From Cristatella mucedo (Eukaryota; Bryozoa; Phylactolaemata; Cristatellidae): a stretch of 64,000 nt of DNA. Under the pieces are notes generated by a model. It searched no databases, was not told the DNA's origin, and saw only the letters and a list, made by a program, of their open reading frames with translations. Positions 33,301 to 45,100 of this stretch are shown piece after piece. The translations under genes and the position numbers were made by a program. The stretch's first letter is position 1. Each line of letters opens with the position of its first letter. The stretch spans positions 2,731,501 through 2,795,500 of the forward strand of contig WPIO01000020.1 in the NCBI GenBank assembly GCA_009760855.2. The letters run 5' to 3'.

Positions 33301-33434
33301 CAGAGACAGACAGATAGAGACAGACAGACAGAGACAGACAGACAGACAGACAGAGAGACAGAGAGACAGAGAGACAGAGAGACAGAGACAGACAGACAGA
33401 GACAGAGACAGAGATAAAGAGACGGAGAGACAGA
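33108..33434. repeat. (CAGA)n / (GACAGA)n microsatellite
   Basis: Tetranucleotide CAGA array (about 33136-33212 unbroken), then mixed GACAGA units to about 33434. It directly abuts the dispersed element at 33435. Confidence 0.97.
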
Positions 33435-33632
33435 GGGTTCTTAGGGCACCGTGCAAACAAATTATTGTAATTAATAAACCCCCATAATGATAACTGTGAG
33501 TAAAGCCACCCATCTGACAGTCCATTGTTACGAGTACATATTGGCATGCTTACGGTGGGCCCTTTATAATGTTTATACTATTACTACCACGATGGCAGAG
33601 CTGAGGTGAGTGTCATATCAAAATTACTAGTA
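33435..33632. repeat. Dispersed element X, copy 1 (microsatellite-flanked)
   Basis: About 195 bp that is nearly identical to 48121-48316. Shared blocks include ACAAATTATTGTAATT, CCCCCATAATGATAA, CATCTGACAGTCCATTG and TATCAAAATTACTAG. Both copies begin directly at a CAGA-type array and lose similarity after ACTAG, so the array is part of the repeat unit or its insertion site. Family unknown. Confidence 0.75.
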
Positions 33633-33754
33633 GATAATTTATTAGTTTGCGCATGTGGCTACATCAAGCCTTCGTATATTTAAAATTGGACAACTAGATA
33701 CCTTCAATGAACTATAAACTAGTGAGGAGCAAGCTTTTGATTGGAGCAATTTGC

Positions 33755-33935
33755 ATATTTTAAAGATAAGCTGATTTAACAGCCTCATTAATATAATGGA
33801 AGAATAGCCTTAAAGGCTATCACCATTACCTGCAGTGGCAAGAAAGAATCGTCCACTGCAGGACTCGAACTGACCACCTGGGTCGTGAAGAGCGAGCACC
33901 CTACCCATGGGCTAAGAGCCCCGGGGCTAAGTTGT
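33755..33935 (-). mobile_element. SINE-B
   Basis: Inverse orientation. Head: GGGTAGGGTGCTCGCTCTTC with CAGTTCGAGTCCTGCAGTGG as B-box region. Body: GACGATTCTTTCTTGCCACT and ATGGTGATAGCCTTTAAGGC. Its 3' end is GAGGCTGTTAAATCAGCTTA. The best-preserved SINE-B in the window. Confidence 0.78.
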
Positions 33936-34496
33936 GAAACTGATTAAAATGAATGGCTTAATCAGGACAGCCAGTCTTAACGATAGTCTGCCAGTCGGTG
34001 ATTCATTACAACTGACCCCATTTGCACAGCTAGACAATTATATCAATAGTTAGAGCCACCCTTAAAGTAAATGTCCACCTGCATTCCACATTTGGTATCA
34101 TTGACATTAGTAGTCCCTTGAAGTTTTTTAGGCACTAAAAATGTAGCAGTCCTTCAGAGCTCAATCGGCTCTTAGTCACGTTCTCTTCGGTAAGCATGGT
34201 GCTGGCTTTTATATTGTTTGATGACTGGCTGCTCACGAATCAAAACTGTAAAGTTGGAAATTTAGTGTCAAAAAGTAAAACAAGAAGCAGCAGGCTTACA
34301 AACGGTTCATTTATATTGTGGCGGAAGAGCTGTAGAGCATTCGCTAGGCTGCTTCCAGCAGGCCAAAATAGGGAGCCTGCCGGTCTCCAATACCCACAGG
34401 ACCATGGGACGAGGAGTGTAAGCAAACATCTATGGTGCTACGACACCCACGGTCGGTCTCCTATGCCTCGCCAGAACAAATGAAGACAGTTATCAT

Positions 34497-34570
34497 TGTA
34501 TAGCACCCTCAAAGAACTCAATCTCTTTCTACACACTTTACATAAGCTGTAAAGGAAGAAAGTGATCAAA
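34497..34570 (-). mobile_element. LINE-A tail fragment
   Basis: CACCCTCAAAGAACTCAATC and CACACTTTACATAAGCTG match the inverse LINE-A tail and 3' UTR. A further tail-like remnant with ATT units follows at about 34775-34830 in plus orientation. Confidence 0.6.
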
Positions 34571-35165
34571 TGGTCAGTGACTTGTGGAACCAAGAATGTG
34601 TGCACATATACACTGTACTTTAAACGACAACTAAGTTTTAGGAGAGAAGAAAATACCTTAGATGATTGCAGCCATCCTTCAAGCCATTCTGCTGCACAAT
34701 CCTGCTAAGTTTGCAATGCCGACACTATCAATGGGCTTATATCGGCAGAAAACAGAAACCTTGGAAAAATACCACGAGATTCAGTTACTCAAGGAGCTAT
34801 ACAAATGTCTTATTATTATTATTTTACTTTTAAGATTGGAAGCATCAGGCATTAACCAGTCTTAAGGTATTCCAATCGCCATCGTTGTAAGGTTAATCAA
34901 TACAAGCTGTTTTAATATGATCTCCCATAAGGTTTTTGATAATATCCACTCAGCATTGTTTTAGTGCCGCAAGTGAACCAAATCTTGTTGTTTATCTAGG
35001 CCTTTCGGGGAGACTAAAAGGAAATTATTTAACCTATTTGAGTGACTATTATTAACAATTGCAGCATGCACAAACTCTGTATGGATTCGGCTGCACAGGC
35101 TATCCATGGGCTTTAATGCAGACATCACCACTAGCGGTCACTAGGTGCCCAAGCCGTGACCTGAA

Positions 35166-35167
<2 letters not shown>

Positions 35168-35257
<90 letters not shown>
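35168..35257. repeat. (AC)n microsatellite
   Basis: 90-bp unbroken AC array. Confidence 0.98.
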
Positions 35258-35259
<2 letters not shown>

Positions 35260-36400
35260 ATGCCCAGTAAGTATGCCTGATCAGTCAAGGGATGCATCGC
35301 TAGCCAGCCTGAAAATGACGAAATAGAGCTAGACAGCTTGCGAAGAAATCAACTCAGCTTGGTAAAGAGAGAGTCTTGAATACAGGTAATCCAGGTTGAT
35401 GTAGGTCAACGGCTAGAGAAGAGCCTTCAGGCTACGGCCTGCATAGTGGCCCCAATGAGTTTTCATATCAAGAGTGCAAGAGCTGCTATCTTTAGAAAGA
35501 CGTAGTATTTAACATTTGCGAACTGGAGCAGAGTTTCTTGACACAAATCTCGGCTTGCTGGTCGCAGAAATTTCCTATAGAGTATTTTTCTTGCGGTAAA
35601 CTGATGCGCTCTGAAGAGTGGAGCACTTGCTGGTCCAGTTCACAATATTCAAACCATTATGTGAGTAGTGCACAACCTTATTGTTTAATTTTAGTGTGTA
35701 GTCGTGCCGCTAGTAAAGGCCTTCTGCCTAGCACACAGATATCTACTCACTGAAATGCATTGCAGTCAGCTCCATGGAAGTCGTCACCAAGCGATTTGGT
35801 TTAAGATGTACCCAGACACTCCTGAGCTGATGCATCGACACTGGATATTAGGGACTTGGATGAGACAGTGGGTTGCCGATAGGGTGTCTATGTCTCTGAT
35901 TGGCATGGCAGCCAGGCTGGGTTGAGCTCAGCATGGATAAACTAACAGCATCACCTGAATAAGCACAGATGGCTGGCCACTAAACAGACTGCCCCTTGGC
36001 AGTGGGTTTAGAGAGACATCTGGCCTTGATAGATGCAGTTCACGGCCTGAGGACAGCTGGTAATGAAGCCTAGTACCAATGGATTACCAAGCTTTTAAAG
36101 TTTCACCGTGACGGCCACTAAATTCCAAAAATGCATGATTGTCAATAGCCCAGGGTTAGCCTGTCCGTTACCCTGAGCAGCCTATCAGTATTTCGAAAGT
36201 AGACTGCACAGACGATATCTTGCAGGGATGCTGTCGTCGAATGAGCCAGAGCTAGCCTGAGCTACCGAGCTCATGCAGCTACCGAGCAATGCCCTTGACA
36301 TACCGAAGATGCTGTGACCCACGGAATCAGCAACGCCACAACTCTAAGCACACTACCAGAGCTGGGCTGCGCTTTTCAGTACATAAATTGCTACTCTCTC
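35258..36400. other. Intron sequence without recognisable content
   Basis: No family resemblance was seen in frames of either strand, and no clear repeat. Confidence 0.4.
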
Positions 36401-36414
36401 CTCGAGCGTGAATC

Positions 36415-36765
36415 TGCTAAGTTTCAATGTCGACTACAGTATGTCGAAAAAACTTCTCTCTGAGAGAACTGCTGGCAAGATGCTCCAGAAAAGAGTAAGA
36501 TTCTTATGCAATGGAACCTACTCTCCTGCTGCCGACTTTGGGTCATCCTTTTCAGCAGTCCTGAGCTGCTACTTCCATGCTACTCACTACCTCAAGTCCT
36601 CTCCTATGCTTCCCACTTTCTCTTAGTTGCGTGAGAAAAAGTCTGTTGGCTACCGAATTTGTACCGAAAGCCGCTTAGGCTTTTATTGGGCTGTACAAAG
36701 CTCTCCTGAATAACACCCATTAAGTCTTTGGGGAGTAATGGATGGAGAAACATCATAAGCAAAGG
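36415..36765 (+). mobile_element. LINE-B 3' fragment
   Basis: Same segment as at 4110, in the same orientation: TTATGCAATGGAACCTACTC, CTACTCACTACCTCAAG and GTACCGAAAGCCGCTTAGGC. It ends near GGATGGAGAAACAT with the tail decayed. Confidence 0.75.
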
Positions 36766-38630
36766 ATTCCCTCCGAATGATCAACAACCATGCTAAGCGA
36801 ACATGAGCTAAGTAGACACAAGAAATCGTCGATCGACCGGGTCGACAGGCGGCAGAGACCAGCATAGGAACTTTGCTCAGCTTCGATGCTACGGATATTA
36901 CGAGCTGCAGCTACCAGAAAATTATATAGACAATAGATACTCGCAACTTTCGAACAAAAGGCTGATGTGATGATCGATTAGACAATGTGAAAACATGCAA
37001 CTACGATAGGAGAGAAGACCCAGTAAGGTTGCATCGTCTGGTCAGGGCAGACTCGACAACGAGTGGACCGTCTCAACCACTTGTCGAACAATCAGTGATT
37101 CCTCTCAATTCTGTCCTTCTTGATGGCCGCAGTACACTGGCAAAATGTCTCAAATGCGAATTGGCGATCAGTATTTGGGTATCGAGCCAGCAGTGAATGC
37201 TAAGCATTCGCTACTGCAATGGCAAGACCCGTCAGCTGGCTCATCGATGCGAGCATCTGCAATGGCAATGCTGAGTACAGGAAAGATGGAGATCAGCAGG
37301 CCAACCTGTCGTGACCGATGAATGACAGACGGGCCACCTTTGTCGAATCATCCCGTGCCCTTCGGCACCGTGGCCACATCGAGGTTGGTATCGAGGCATC
37401 TCTTTCCTGCAAATTCAGAACGCTAGCAAACCTCTAGTATACAGCATTTTGCTCCCAGCCCACGACTGCTTGAAGTGGTTCCCCTTCAGCCGATGCCGGC
37501 ATGAGGCCAACCACTCGACTCACGGTGACTGGTTTGGCATCTTCTAGAGATGGAATCATCCCAAAACACTTGAGCTCATGCCTTGACAGAGTATCCGATG
37601 TGCTGTGCACCTCTGTGCCTCATGAACTTCAGACAATTGGTCCTCCTATCGATTACGATAAGTCACCTGCACATCGTAATGAGCAGTGAGAGTTCACTAG
37701 CTGTCTTGTGTCTGCTTAGCATGCAGGTAAAGTAGAATATCGAATACAATGCAAGGCCCAGACGTTGTATGAAGAGAAAGCCTGTTCGAAATGTGAGGGC
37801 ATTGTGACTAGGAACCCAGCCGGTGGGTGGGGGGGGGGTCAGTAACACAGCATCTTGGGAGTCTGCCTGAAGCAGCAGAATCGCAATGGTTTCGATGTGG
37901 CAGAACTGCCAGCAGGGCAGGACGTGGGTGTGACCGTCATTGCTTGCAGGAACTAGAGGTTGAGCTGGCAGCAGTGGGCACAAAGCGCCAGACAAAACCC
38001 GGAGACCTGGGCCCTGCCTAATGCTGGAAAGAAGAGCAATAGGTGGCCCATAAAAGAAGGGTATGCTGACATGAGCATTAAGCAGAACACTCAGAGTTCA
38101 CACACGGCTGGTTCGTTCGAAAATGCATCGTTGTTTTGCTTGCTTACGTGCACAGTTATTTTTCTTACCTTCTTCTGCATGTTTAATCATTTTTATTGCC
38201 AAGAACCAAGGCCGTAGCTACGGTGCATGAGCAAGTGATGGACCCCACAAGCTTCCTACCGTTGGAGCACACTCTCTCGAGCTTACCGGAAAGCCAGCAA
38301 ACAACGGGGTGTGTTCGAGCTGCAAGGCCTCATTTGTGCTGACCTAAAGTGCACCAAGGTGCAGTAAATGAAAAACATACCGAGGCAGCTGGATGGAGCA
38401 GCCAGTGTCAGCTCCTCTATAGTGCAACTATGAAGCCAGGCAATTTATTAATGTGAAGAGTAACCTGGTGCCTTAACTGTCTGGAAAACACTAGTGACTC
38501 TTCAGAACAGATGGAAAAGTGAATTGAACTTAATTTGCCACATGATCTCACGACCAATGAGATATCTCGACAACAGAATGATGAACTGACTCGACACTTG
38601 GGGCAGGCTTGTACATCCATTGCAACCAAC
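36766..38630. other. Intron sequence without recognisable content
   Basis: Only a short G run (about 37826-37838) stands out. No exon of the ZIP gene is missing here, since exons 3 and 4 join in phase. Confidence 0.4.
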
Positions 38631-38635
38631 AGCCT

Positions 38636-38777
38636 GCTCTGCAGCATCTGCATTAATCAATCTAGACTATTTCAATGTTTAGCTTTCCGACAATTTTATA
38701 TTGTATGCTCTGCAGCATCTGCATTCGCCGATCTAGAATATTTTAATTTTTAGCTTCCCGGCGATTTCACATTGCAT
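38636..38777. repeat. Two-unit tandem duplication, about 71 bp per unit
   Basis: Units 38636-38706 and 38707-38777 both run GCTCTGCAGCATCTGCATT, then TCTAGA.TATTT.AAT, TTTAGCTT.CCG and ATATTGTAT/ACATTGCAT. Divergence of roughly a tenth to a fifth indicates an old event. Confidence 0.85.
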
Positions 38778-39536
38778 GCATTTACTTAAGACTTCCGTGG
38801 AATATAAGAGAGTCAAAAATTGTCACTGCTTGCAGAGCTGACCTTCGAACGTATTCTCTGTACAACTAAAGGAAGACAAACTATCAAAGAGCTCTTCCAT
38901 TAGTGAAAGCAGCCAGCTCTTCTTAGAGGGATGCATTCACAAACTACCAAGCTCACAGCTCTGTCTCAATGGATTTGCCCTGACGCACCTCGTGACTGGT
39001 TAAAGCTCTTACTGTCATCCAAGGTTTCTCTCTTCGGTCGAACACTGTAATTCTGCTCTGACTTTTAAAAGCCAGTGCAATTAAAACTATGCATTGCCTC
39101 TACGTTCGTCTTGAAAAATCCGACACATTCAGCGGAGTCTACCGTCTGCTAAAAGACCTGTAATGACTTTTGGTCTATCTCTGTCACACATCTACAAGGC
39201 CTACAAGGCCTCTGCTCGTACTTTGACCTTCAACTGCAGGAGCAGCTTTGGGTACATTAGCTGGTACTCGCAGACACTTTGAGTAAGGACAACGAATTAA
39301 CTGTGGCCCTTCCTGTTTAAAGACTTCTGGCAACTGATGCGATTTGCTTTCCGACTCGCCAAACATGTTGCTCACTTCACCACTAGTCCTTACACAATGA
39401 TGTCATCCCATCTATAGCTGCCAAATCCGGTACTCTCATCCTTTCCTGCTGTCCTTTCTTCAGTGCTGCTCCTGGGCTGCTTGGTACCTCAGCTGCACTC
39501 CTAATTCGGCAGTCTCCTCACTTTTTTCTGAATTAG

Positions 39537-39652
39537 AATTTCAAAAATTAATTAATTATAATAATCATAAAGAATTTATAAAAATAATTTTCATAAATTT
39601 AAATTATTATTATTTCATTAATAAAATTAATTAATTAGAATTAATTTCGGCT
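39537..39652. repeat. AT-rich, partly palindromic segment
   Basis: About 115 bp almost wholly A/T with repeated ATTAATTAATTA and AATTATAATAAT motifs near both ends that can pair with each other. It lies between GC-moderate flanks. Confidence 0.75.
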
Positions 39653-39940
39653 GAAGATACCGATAGGCACCAGTTGACCAGGCGGATTTTGAATGCACGA
39701 TGCATGCTCAGCCCACATCGCACCAAGCGTCAGGCTACTGTGCCAGGGCAGCTCTCAGCTTGAAAAAGCAACCTGGCCCAGCCCAGCGACGGCCGGGCCA
39801 GGCCGAAGAGGGCCAGGTTGCATTGGCGCCGGCAGGGCCTTGTCGGCGCCAGGTCGGGCCGGGCAGCGCTCTGCTGCTGCAGCAGCAGCAGCAGCAGCAG
39901 CAGTCTGCCGGGGTCTGACGAAGACCGTGAGGAATGCTAC

Positions 39941-40032
39941 CTTGAACGGTGCAGACCGGCTGCTGCTGTCTTTCCCGTAGGCTTGCGCGAGCAGATTGAG
40001 TAGCCGCGTCGTCCTCGAACCCGTGGCATTAC
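39941..40032 (-). CDS. ZIP exon 3: helix-rich extracellular domain, continued
   Basis: 92 bp. The acceptor is gttgatag|GT and the donor AAG|GTAGCA. Two bases complete the Gly codon begun in exon 2 and the exon ends in phase 0. It encodes GNATGSRTTRLLNLLAQAYG and then KDSSSRSAPFK. The amphipathic RLLNLLAQAYG helix occupies the place of the LLQRMQA helix of ZIP4. The acceptor has a poor pyrimidine tract, so the exon edge is slightly less certain than the reading frame. A CAG microsatellite follows immediately in the intron (39881-39903). Confidence 0.75.
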
Positions 40033-41009
40033 CTATCAACGAACGACGGCTCGGGGCGGTCAAGGCTCGGCATCGGTAAATGTGGATGCATGCAGCAGAA
40101 CAGAAGCAGCGACAGCGCTTCAGCCCAACATGGCAGAGTGCAGCTGCCACGGGCTGCAGCAAAGCTGCAGCAGCAAACAGGAGCTGCAGCCACCAACCAC
40201 TTGCTTCCGCCACCGAAGCTTGCTGCGCCAGCTGGCAGCACAGCGGCACCTGGCTGCGATGGGGCCCCTGCAAGTCCGGGCGAGTGCAGAGCGCTTCGGA
40301 CCACAGTGGCAGCTCCTCTTGCTGTCGGCAGTGCGATGACGGCCCCCCTCGTGCACTCTGGCTGCAGATGCAATTCTTCTAGTTCATGCAAAAGCCCCCC
40401 CCCCGAAGCCAAAACCGAGGCAGACATGCACGGAGCTTGCTACCACTGATAGCAGCACAACGAAGAGCCAGACAGCCAGTGATAGCTGCTACAACAATAA
40501 TCTTCTCTGAATCTACTCAGCAGGATAAAGATGTCATGCTTGGTGGGAGAAAGAGAGGAAGTGCAAAGAATTTACAATGACATTAGTGTAAGTTTGTGAA
40601 GAATTTCAAGTAGTTAGCAATTTTTAATAATGCATTAGGTGGCGTTTAAATATAAGCAAATAACCATTTTGAATGGTTCATCAGACCTCTCTACAGGTTG
40701 AATGTCAACCTATGCTCTGTTGACAGTGCTGTGTGTTATACTAAGCTGAATGCAATATCAATCCTAAAGCTGACGCGGTACTTCAACTGCTGCAAAGGCT
40801 GAATGAAACAGAGTGAACTTCCACTAGGTACACTAAAATTGGACGATGAACAGCAAGAAATTTAATATCAAATTAAGAACAAAGTATTTGTACTAACACG
40901 GCATTAAATTTTCATGAAATATCCATACTGGTAAAATAACCGGAAGTCACAAGGTAAAGTCAGCATGAGCATCAGCAGAGGTAGCACGGCAGAGCTTAAA
41001 CAGGCCTAC

Positions 41010-41205
41010 CCAGCGCTGTGTAGAAAGGCATCAGCTCCAAGTCAGCCGACTGGAAGCTAGAGTTGATGCCAGATTGGTTGTTGTTCTGGCAGCCAGCTGT
41101 CAGATTCACGGTCAAGTATAGGAGTCTTGCAGCTGTCTGTTGGAGTGTTACAGCAGGCAGCCACGAGCTTTCGCTGTCGATCGCAGTGATGGCTGCTCGT
41201 AAGCA
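41010..41205 (-). CDS. ZIP exon 2: helix-rich extracellular domain, first half
   Basis: The acceptor tttttgcag precedes TGC and the donor is G|GTAGGC. The exon is 196 bp, phase 0 in and phase 1 out. It begins with Cys (CLRAAITAID) and continues through LQQTAARLLYLTVNLTAGC and SADLELMPFYTAL. In human ZIP4 the corresponding segment also starts at a Cys and contains an Ala/Leu helix followed by a second Cys, so the two Cys here probably pair. NLT, NQS and NSS are possible N-glycosylation sites. No other protein family I recognise fits, and the phase match to exon 3 supports the call. Confidence 0.85.
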
Positions 41206-41557
41206 CTGCAAAAACCAAAGCAGCAATACAAGTGGTATTGACACGAGAACAATTAGTACCTCTGCTCGCCTGTGCACGTAATTTAAAGCATGCTTGTGCA
41301 CTGCTGGTACTCAGTCCTTCTCTTTACCCACTCTACTACTCCTCTATGCATTCTCTCTCTTATCTCAGCTCTCTTTTAACTTTTCTCTACTATCTCTTAC
41401 TGCTCCAATTCTCTTCTTGCTTACTTTTCTCTTTCTCTCTATATATAGATTAAATATATTATATTCTATATGCATGCACATTGGTATTTATCTCCAAGCT
41501 CTCTCTTTCCGTGCCCACTATCTGCATCTACCTATTTCTTCTTGTTGTTGCTCAATA

Positions 41558-41805
<248 letters not shown>

Positions 41806-42091
41806 CCAGATATCTACCAATATATTTATCCCTTTACATTGTGTTTTCAGAATTCCCGGTGTCAGGTCATTTTTGGTTGAAACTGTCACTCGTGGACGGT
41901 TGGCTTCTAATTCTCTTGGACTGCTGTCCTTATTGGCTGAGGCAAAAGCACATTTGAGATCCTGCTGGTGTGCATATATCTATAGCCTCTGAAGCTCTCC
42001 CTCTTCCAGACTACCAAGAAATACCAAGCACTACAGATTTGGTTCAGTATCTCACATAGAGTGCAGACAGAGTTTCAACTAGTCCATGCCG

Positions 42092-42235
42092 ATCTGGATT
42101 GGTCCAGCGGTTAAGGCACTCGCCCCGGCCAAGGTATGGCTGAGGTCGTGGGCTCGAGCCCTGAGGCATAACTAAAGCGCCTGAATACAAATTACGTTCT
42201 CTTGGGGTGCTATACAAATGAATTATATTTATTTA
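42092..42235 (+). mobile_element. SINE-A, well-preserved
   Basis: Head TGGTCCAGCGGTTAAGGCAC and GGTCGTGGGCTCGAGCCC look like tRNA A and B boxes with normal spacing for a tRNA-derived SINE. Tail TAAAGCGCCTGAATACAAAT, ACGTTCTCTTGGGGTGCTAT and ACAAATGAATTATATTTATT. Best reference copy for the family. Confidence 0.8.
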
Positions 42236-42739
42236 TTTCCAGTCCTACAATGCACTTGATTGTGCAGTATAATGTTAATGGAACATTATCCCCTTTGGGG
42301 TGGGGTAGGGAGCCAAAGGCATCTTCAGCCATTGAGCTACCGAGGGCAGATGTACACACAGGCTTATCAATGAGGACCAGCGAACCCTGGACTCCCTTTT
42401 GTACGGCTCCAGAGTGGTGTATTTCGAGAGGCCGAGTGACACAGCATGCCCTTAGGCTTTCGGACTCACTGGCTCTCGAAAAGCCAATGTCTAGCCTGTC
42501 TTCTTTGCCCAATTCGGGCTATGCCCCACTGGGTGCACCAGGATTATGGTAGACCTCATGGTGAATCGCACATGCTTATTGTAGGTAAAATAATTCTTGA
42601 CTAAATCTGAAGGTAGGGCAAAGTAAGCAACTCAAGTATAGGCAACACAAGCACTAAAGCGGTTATCATTCACAGTATTAGGAGCGCAAACAATACTGCA
42701 GTATTAGCACAAACAGCACCAATCGAAACAGAAGAGATA

Positions 42740-42945
42740 GCGTTATCAATAGTAGTCACAGATGAAGCAATGATAGCCGAAGCTGCAGTGCCTGCTGCTG
42801 CCACAGCAGTGGTAGGGTGGAGCACCGCAGCAGCAGTTGTGAGACAGCAACACCGGCAGCAGCAGAAGTGTAGGCAGAAGCAGCAGTGGAACCTTCAGTA
42901 GAAGCAGCCGCAGTAGAAGCAGCCACAGTAATCCCGGCTGAAATG
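42740..42945. repeat. GCA/GTA-rich trinucleotide region
   Basis: Imperfect trinucleotide (GCAGCAGTA-like) repeats. Frames in it are Ala/Ser- or Leu-rich only because of the repeat. Confidence 0.7.
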
Positions 42946-43619
42946 CAGCAACACACTGGGTCATCTTCATGTATCTGTTAAGAACTTGAAAGCTAACTTG
43001 GACAACTGAGTAAGATGAGCTTATCTGGGACCTTGCTCCTTACATACGCTTATTTTATATATACACTGCTATAAGGCATACTGTTTATGAAATCCTAGAA
43101 ACAGCAGCTGCAGAGGCAGTGGCTGGAGTCTGCTGCCAAGCTGTCAAGATCTAGCACCTTAACGGCGAGGATCACTAATGTTGTAGGGCGTACGTCGGAT
43201 TTGAACAGATTCGATAAGAGCCCAAGAAACTAGCTAAAGTGCGATAAGCAAGAAGGAACCGGTCTTCTTCTTCAGTATGCCTATAGAGTTATACATGCTG
43301 CTGGGGCAGGGCAGATTAGTCAGTAGTCAGCTAGGCGTCTCCAATGATGCAACCTCATATTGGGCGGCAAGAATCATCGCGTAGCAGTAAACCACGAAAT
43401 TCCCGACGATCATTGCTGACAAGCGATGATCAGGAAGTATCTTCCATCATGGAAGCAACATGCTCGTTGTCCACAGGTTTCAGCACACACAAAAATGCCA
43501 AACTGGGTCCCTACCAACTGCTCCAACATGGAAGCAGCCGAAACTCCAGAGTTTGCAACCAATCGGTGCTGTGCGATGTGTGTCTGTTTCCTCCACAATT
43601 CACAGCAAGCCCACAGGAT

Positions 43620-43850
43620 TTAATAATAATAATAATGATAATTCACTTGATAAAGCACCCTCAGAGAACTTGATCTCTCTAGGCACTTCACATTTGCTGT
43701 AAAGGGAAATGCAATGGAATGGAAAGTAAAATCATGCTTGAAAAACAAACAAAATGAATAATATGGTTAGGAGTGACATGCACAGGGTTAGATGTGAAAT
43801 GCAAATGTGATGCAAATGTGGTTAGTGGCAGCATGCACACTGATTTCAGC
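43620..43850 (-). mobile_element. LINE-A 3' UTR fragment
   Basis: TAATAATAATAATGATAATT tail, CTTGATAAAGCACCCTCAGA hairpin and 3' UTR in inverse orientation. A small duplication of GATGTGAAATGCAAATGT-like sequence lies near its upstream end. Confidence 0.85.
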
Positions 43851-44082
43851 CGGAACCATAAAACTGCGTTTATACGGCATGTCAACCTCGTGTCCTGCTT
43901 GTGTCCTGTTTCGGTCTCAAGTCTAGTAGGATGTTTATATGGCCAGTTTTTCTGAAGTCTTGCATCCTACTTGTTCCAGCCCCACAGGGGCCAATGAAAA
44001 ATTGCTTTTGTTATGGGGGTAGAAAGTGGCCCTCAGCCATGCACCTCCGAGTTAATTTAAACAATCGACGATTATTGTGTAT

Positions 44083-44251
44083 GCTGCCACTAACCACACT
44101 TGCATGCTGACCCTGTGCATGTCACCCCTAACCATGTTATTCAGGTTATTTAGCAAGCATGATATTCCTCACCATTCAATCGCGTTTCCCTTTGCAGCAA
44201 ATCTAAAGCACCTAGAAAGAGATTGAGTTCTCCGAGGGTGCTTTATCAAGT

Positions 44252-44286
<35 letters not shown>
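44083..44286 (+). mobile_element. LINE-A 3' UTR fragment with long ATT tail
   Basis: Begins GCTGCCACTAACCACACTTG and includes the complete 3' UTR, hairpin GCACCTAGAAAGAGATTGAG and about 11 ATT units (44254-44286). Together with 43620-43850 it forms an inverted pair about 230 bp apart. Confidence 0.9.
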
Positions 44287-45100
44287 GCTTTTATCGCCAT
44301 CCTGATTCTTACAAACCAAGATTGGAGTGCTCTAAACACAGGGAGTCTTGTGGAACACTTTAATGATTTCGCTGGTCAAGTCGTCTACCATGCTTTTCAA
44401 AGCAATACATAATGCTTGCCCTTGACGATGCCTATAATTGGTCGTTTGCTAAGTCTTGCCTCAGTATAGGCCAAGAAGTAAAACCATGCTCAGCATTTGA
44501 ACCATCGTTCAGCCTCCAATAAGCCTTGAACTGTCCTAGTCTTGGTGGAGTATGCATCATAGAGAGAAAACAGGACCGAAGCACGACCAGTGGTATATAC
44601 ACTGCCTAAATCGACGTGTAGATCTTGTATGAGTTAGGCAAAAGTAAATACAAGATTATGCAATAAAGAAGTACTGTACATAACCAGCCAGATCGAGGAT
44701 GTCACGTGCATTGGCATACGGCCTTAACTGTGAGCAGTTTGGGCGGTCATTGCAACATGGGCAGACTCTTGCCACCGGTCGATGCCTTGGCCTCTGGCTT
44801 GAGCCACAAGTTAAATCACAGTGACCACAAACCATCTTGGGCGACCGAGTGACGATTTGCCATCGTCACATCAGATAAGTTCTGCATCGATCTGCACTCT
44901 GATCCGTGAAGCACACACAGATCACCTACCGAGCACGGTTGCTTATCTGGTCGAGACCGAAAGCAACCTGGATAGGCCACCTCCCCGGTAGCTCTTGGCC
45001 ACTGCCTGTACCAGCCAGCGCTTGCCAACCAATAGCAGCAGTAAAAATGTGACACCGGGCATCCCCTGCTCAGATCTTTCTTCGTGTCCGTCGGGCTGAC

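Noticed and set aside
33435-33632. Helitron end, because element X ends in CTAG
   Set aside because: No hairpin before the CTAG and the bases after it differ from the expected T in one of the two copies.
42092-42235. Functional tRNA gene
   Set aside because: A- and B-box-like sequences are present but no full cloverleaf could be drawn, and the LINE-like tail shows it is a SINE.
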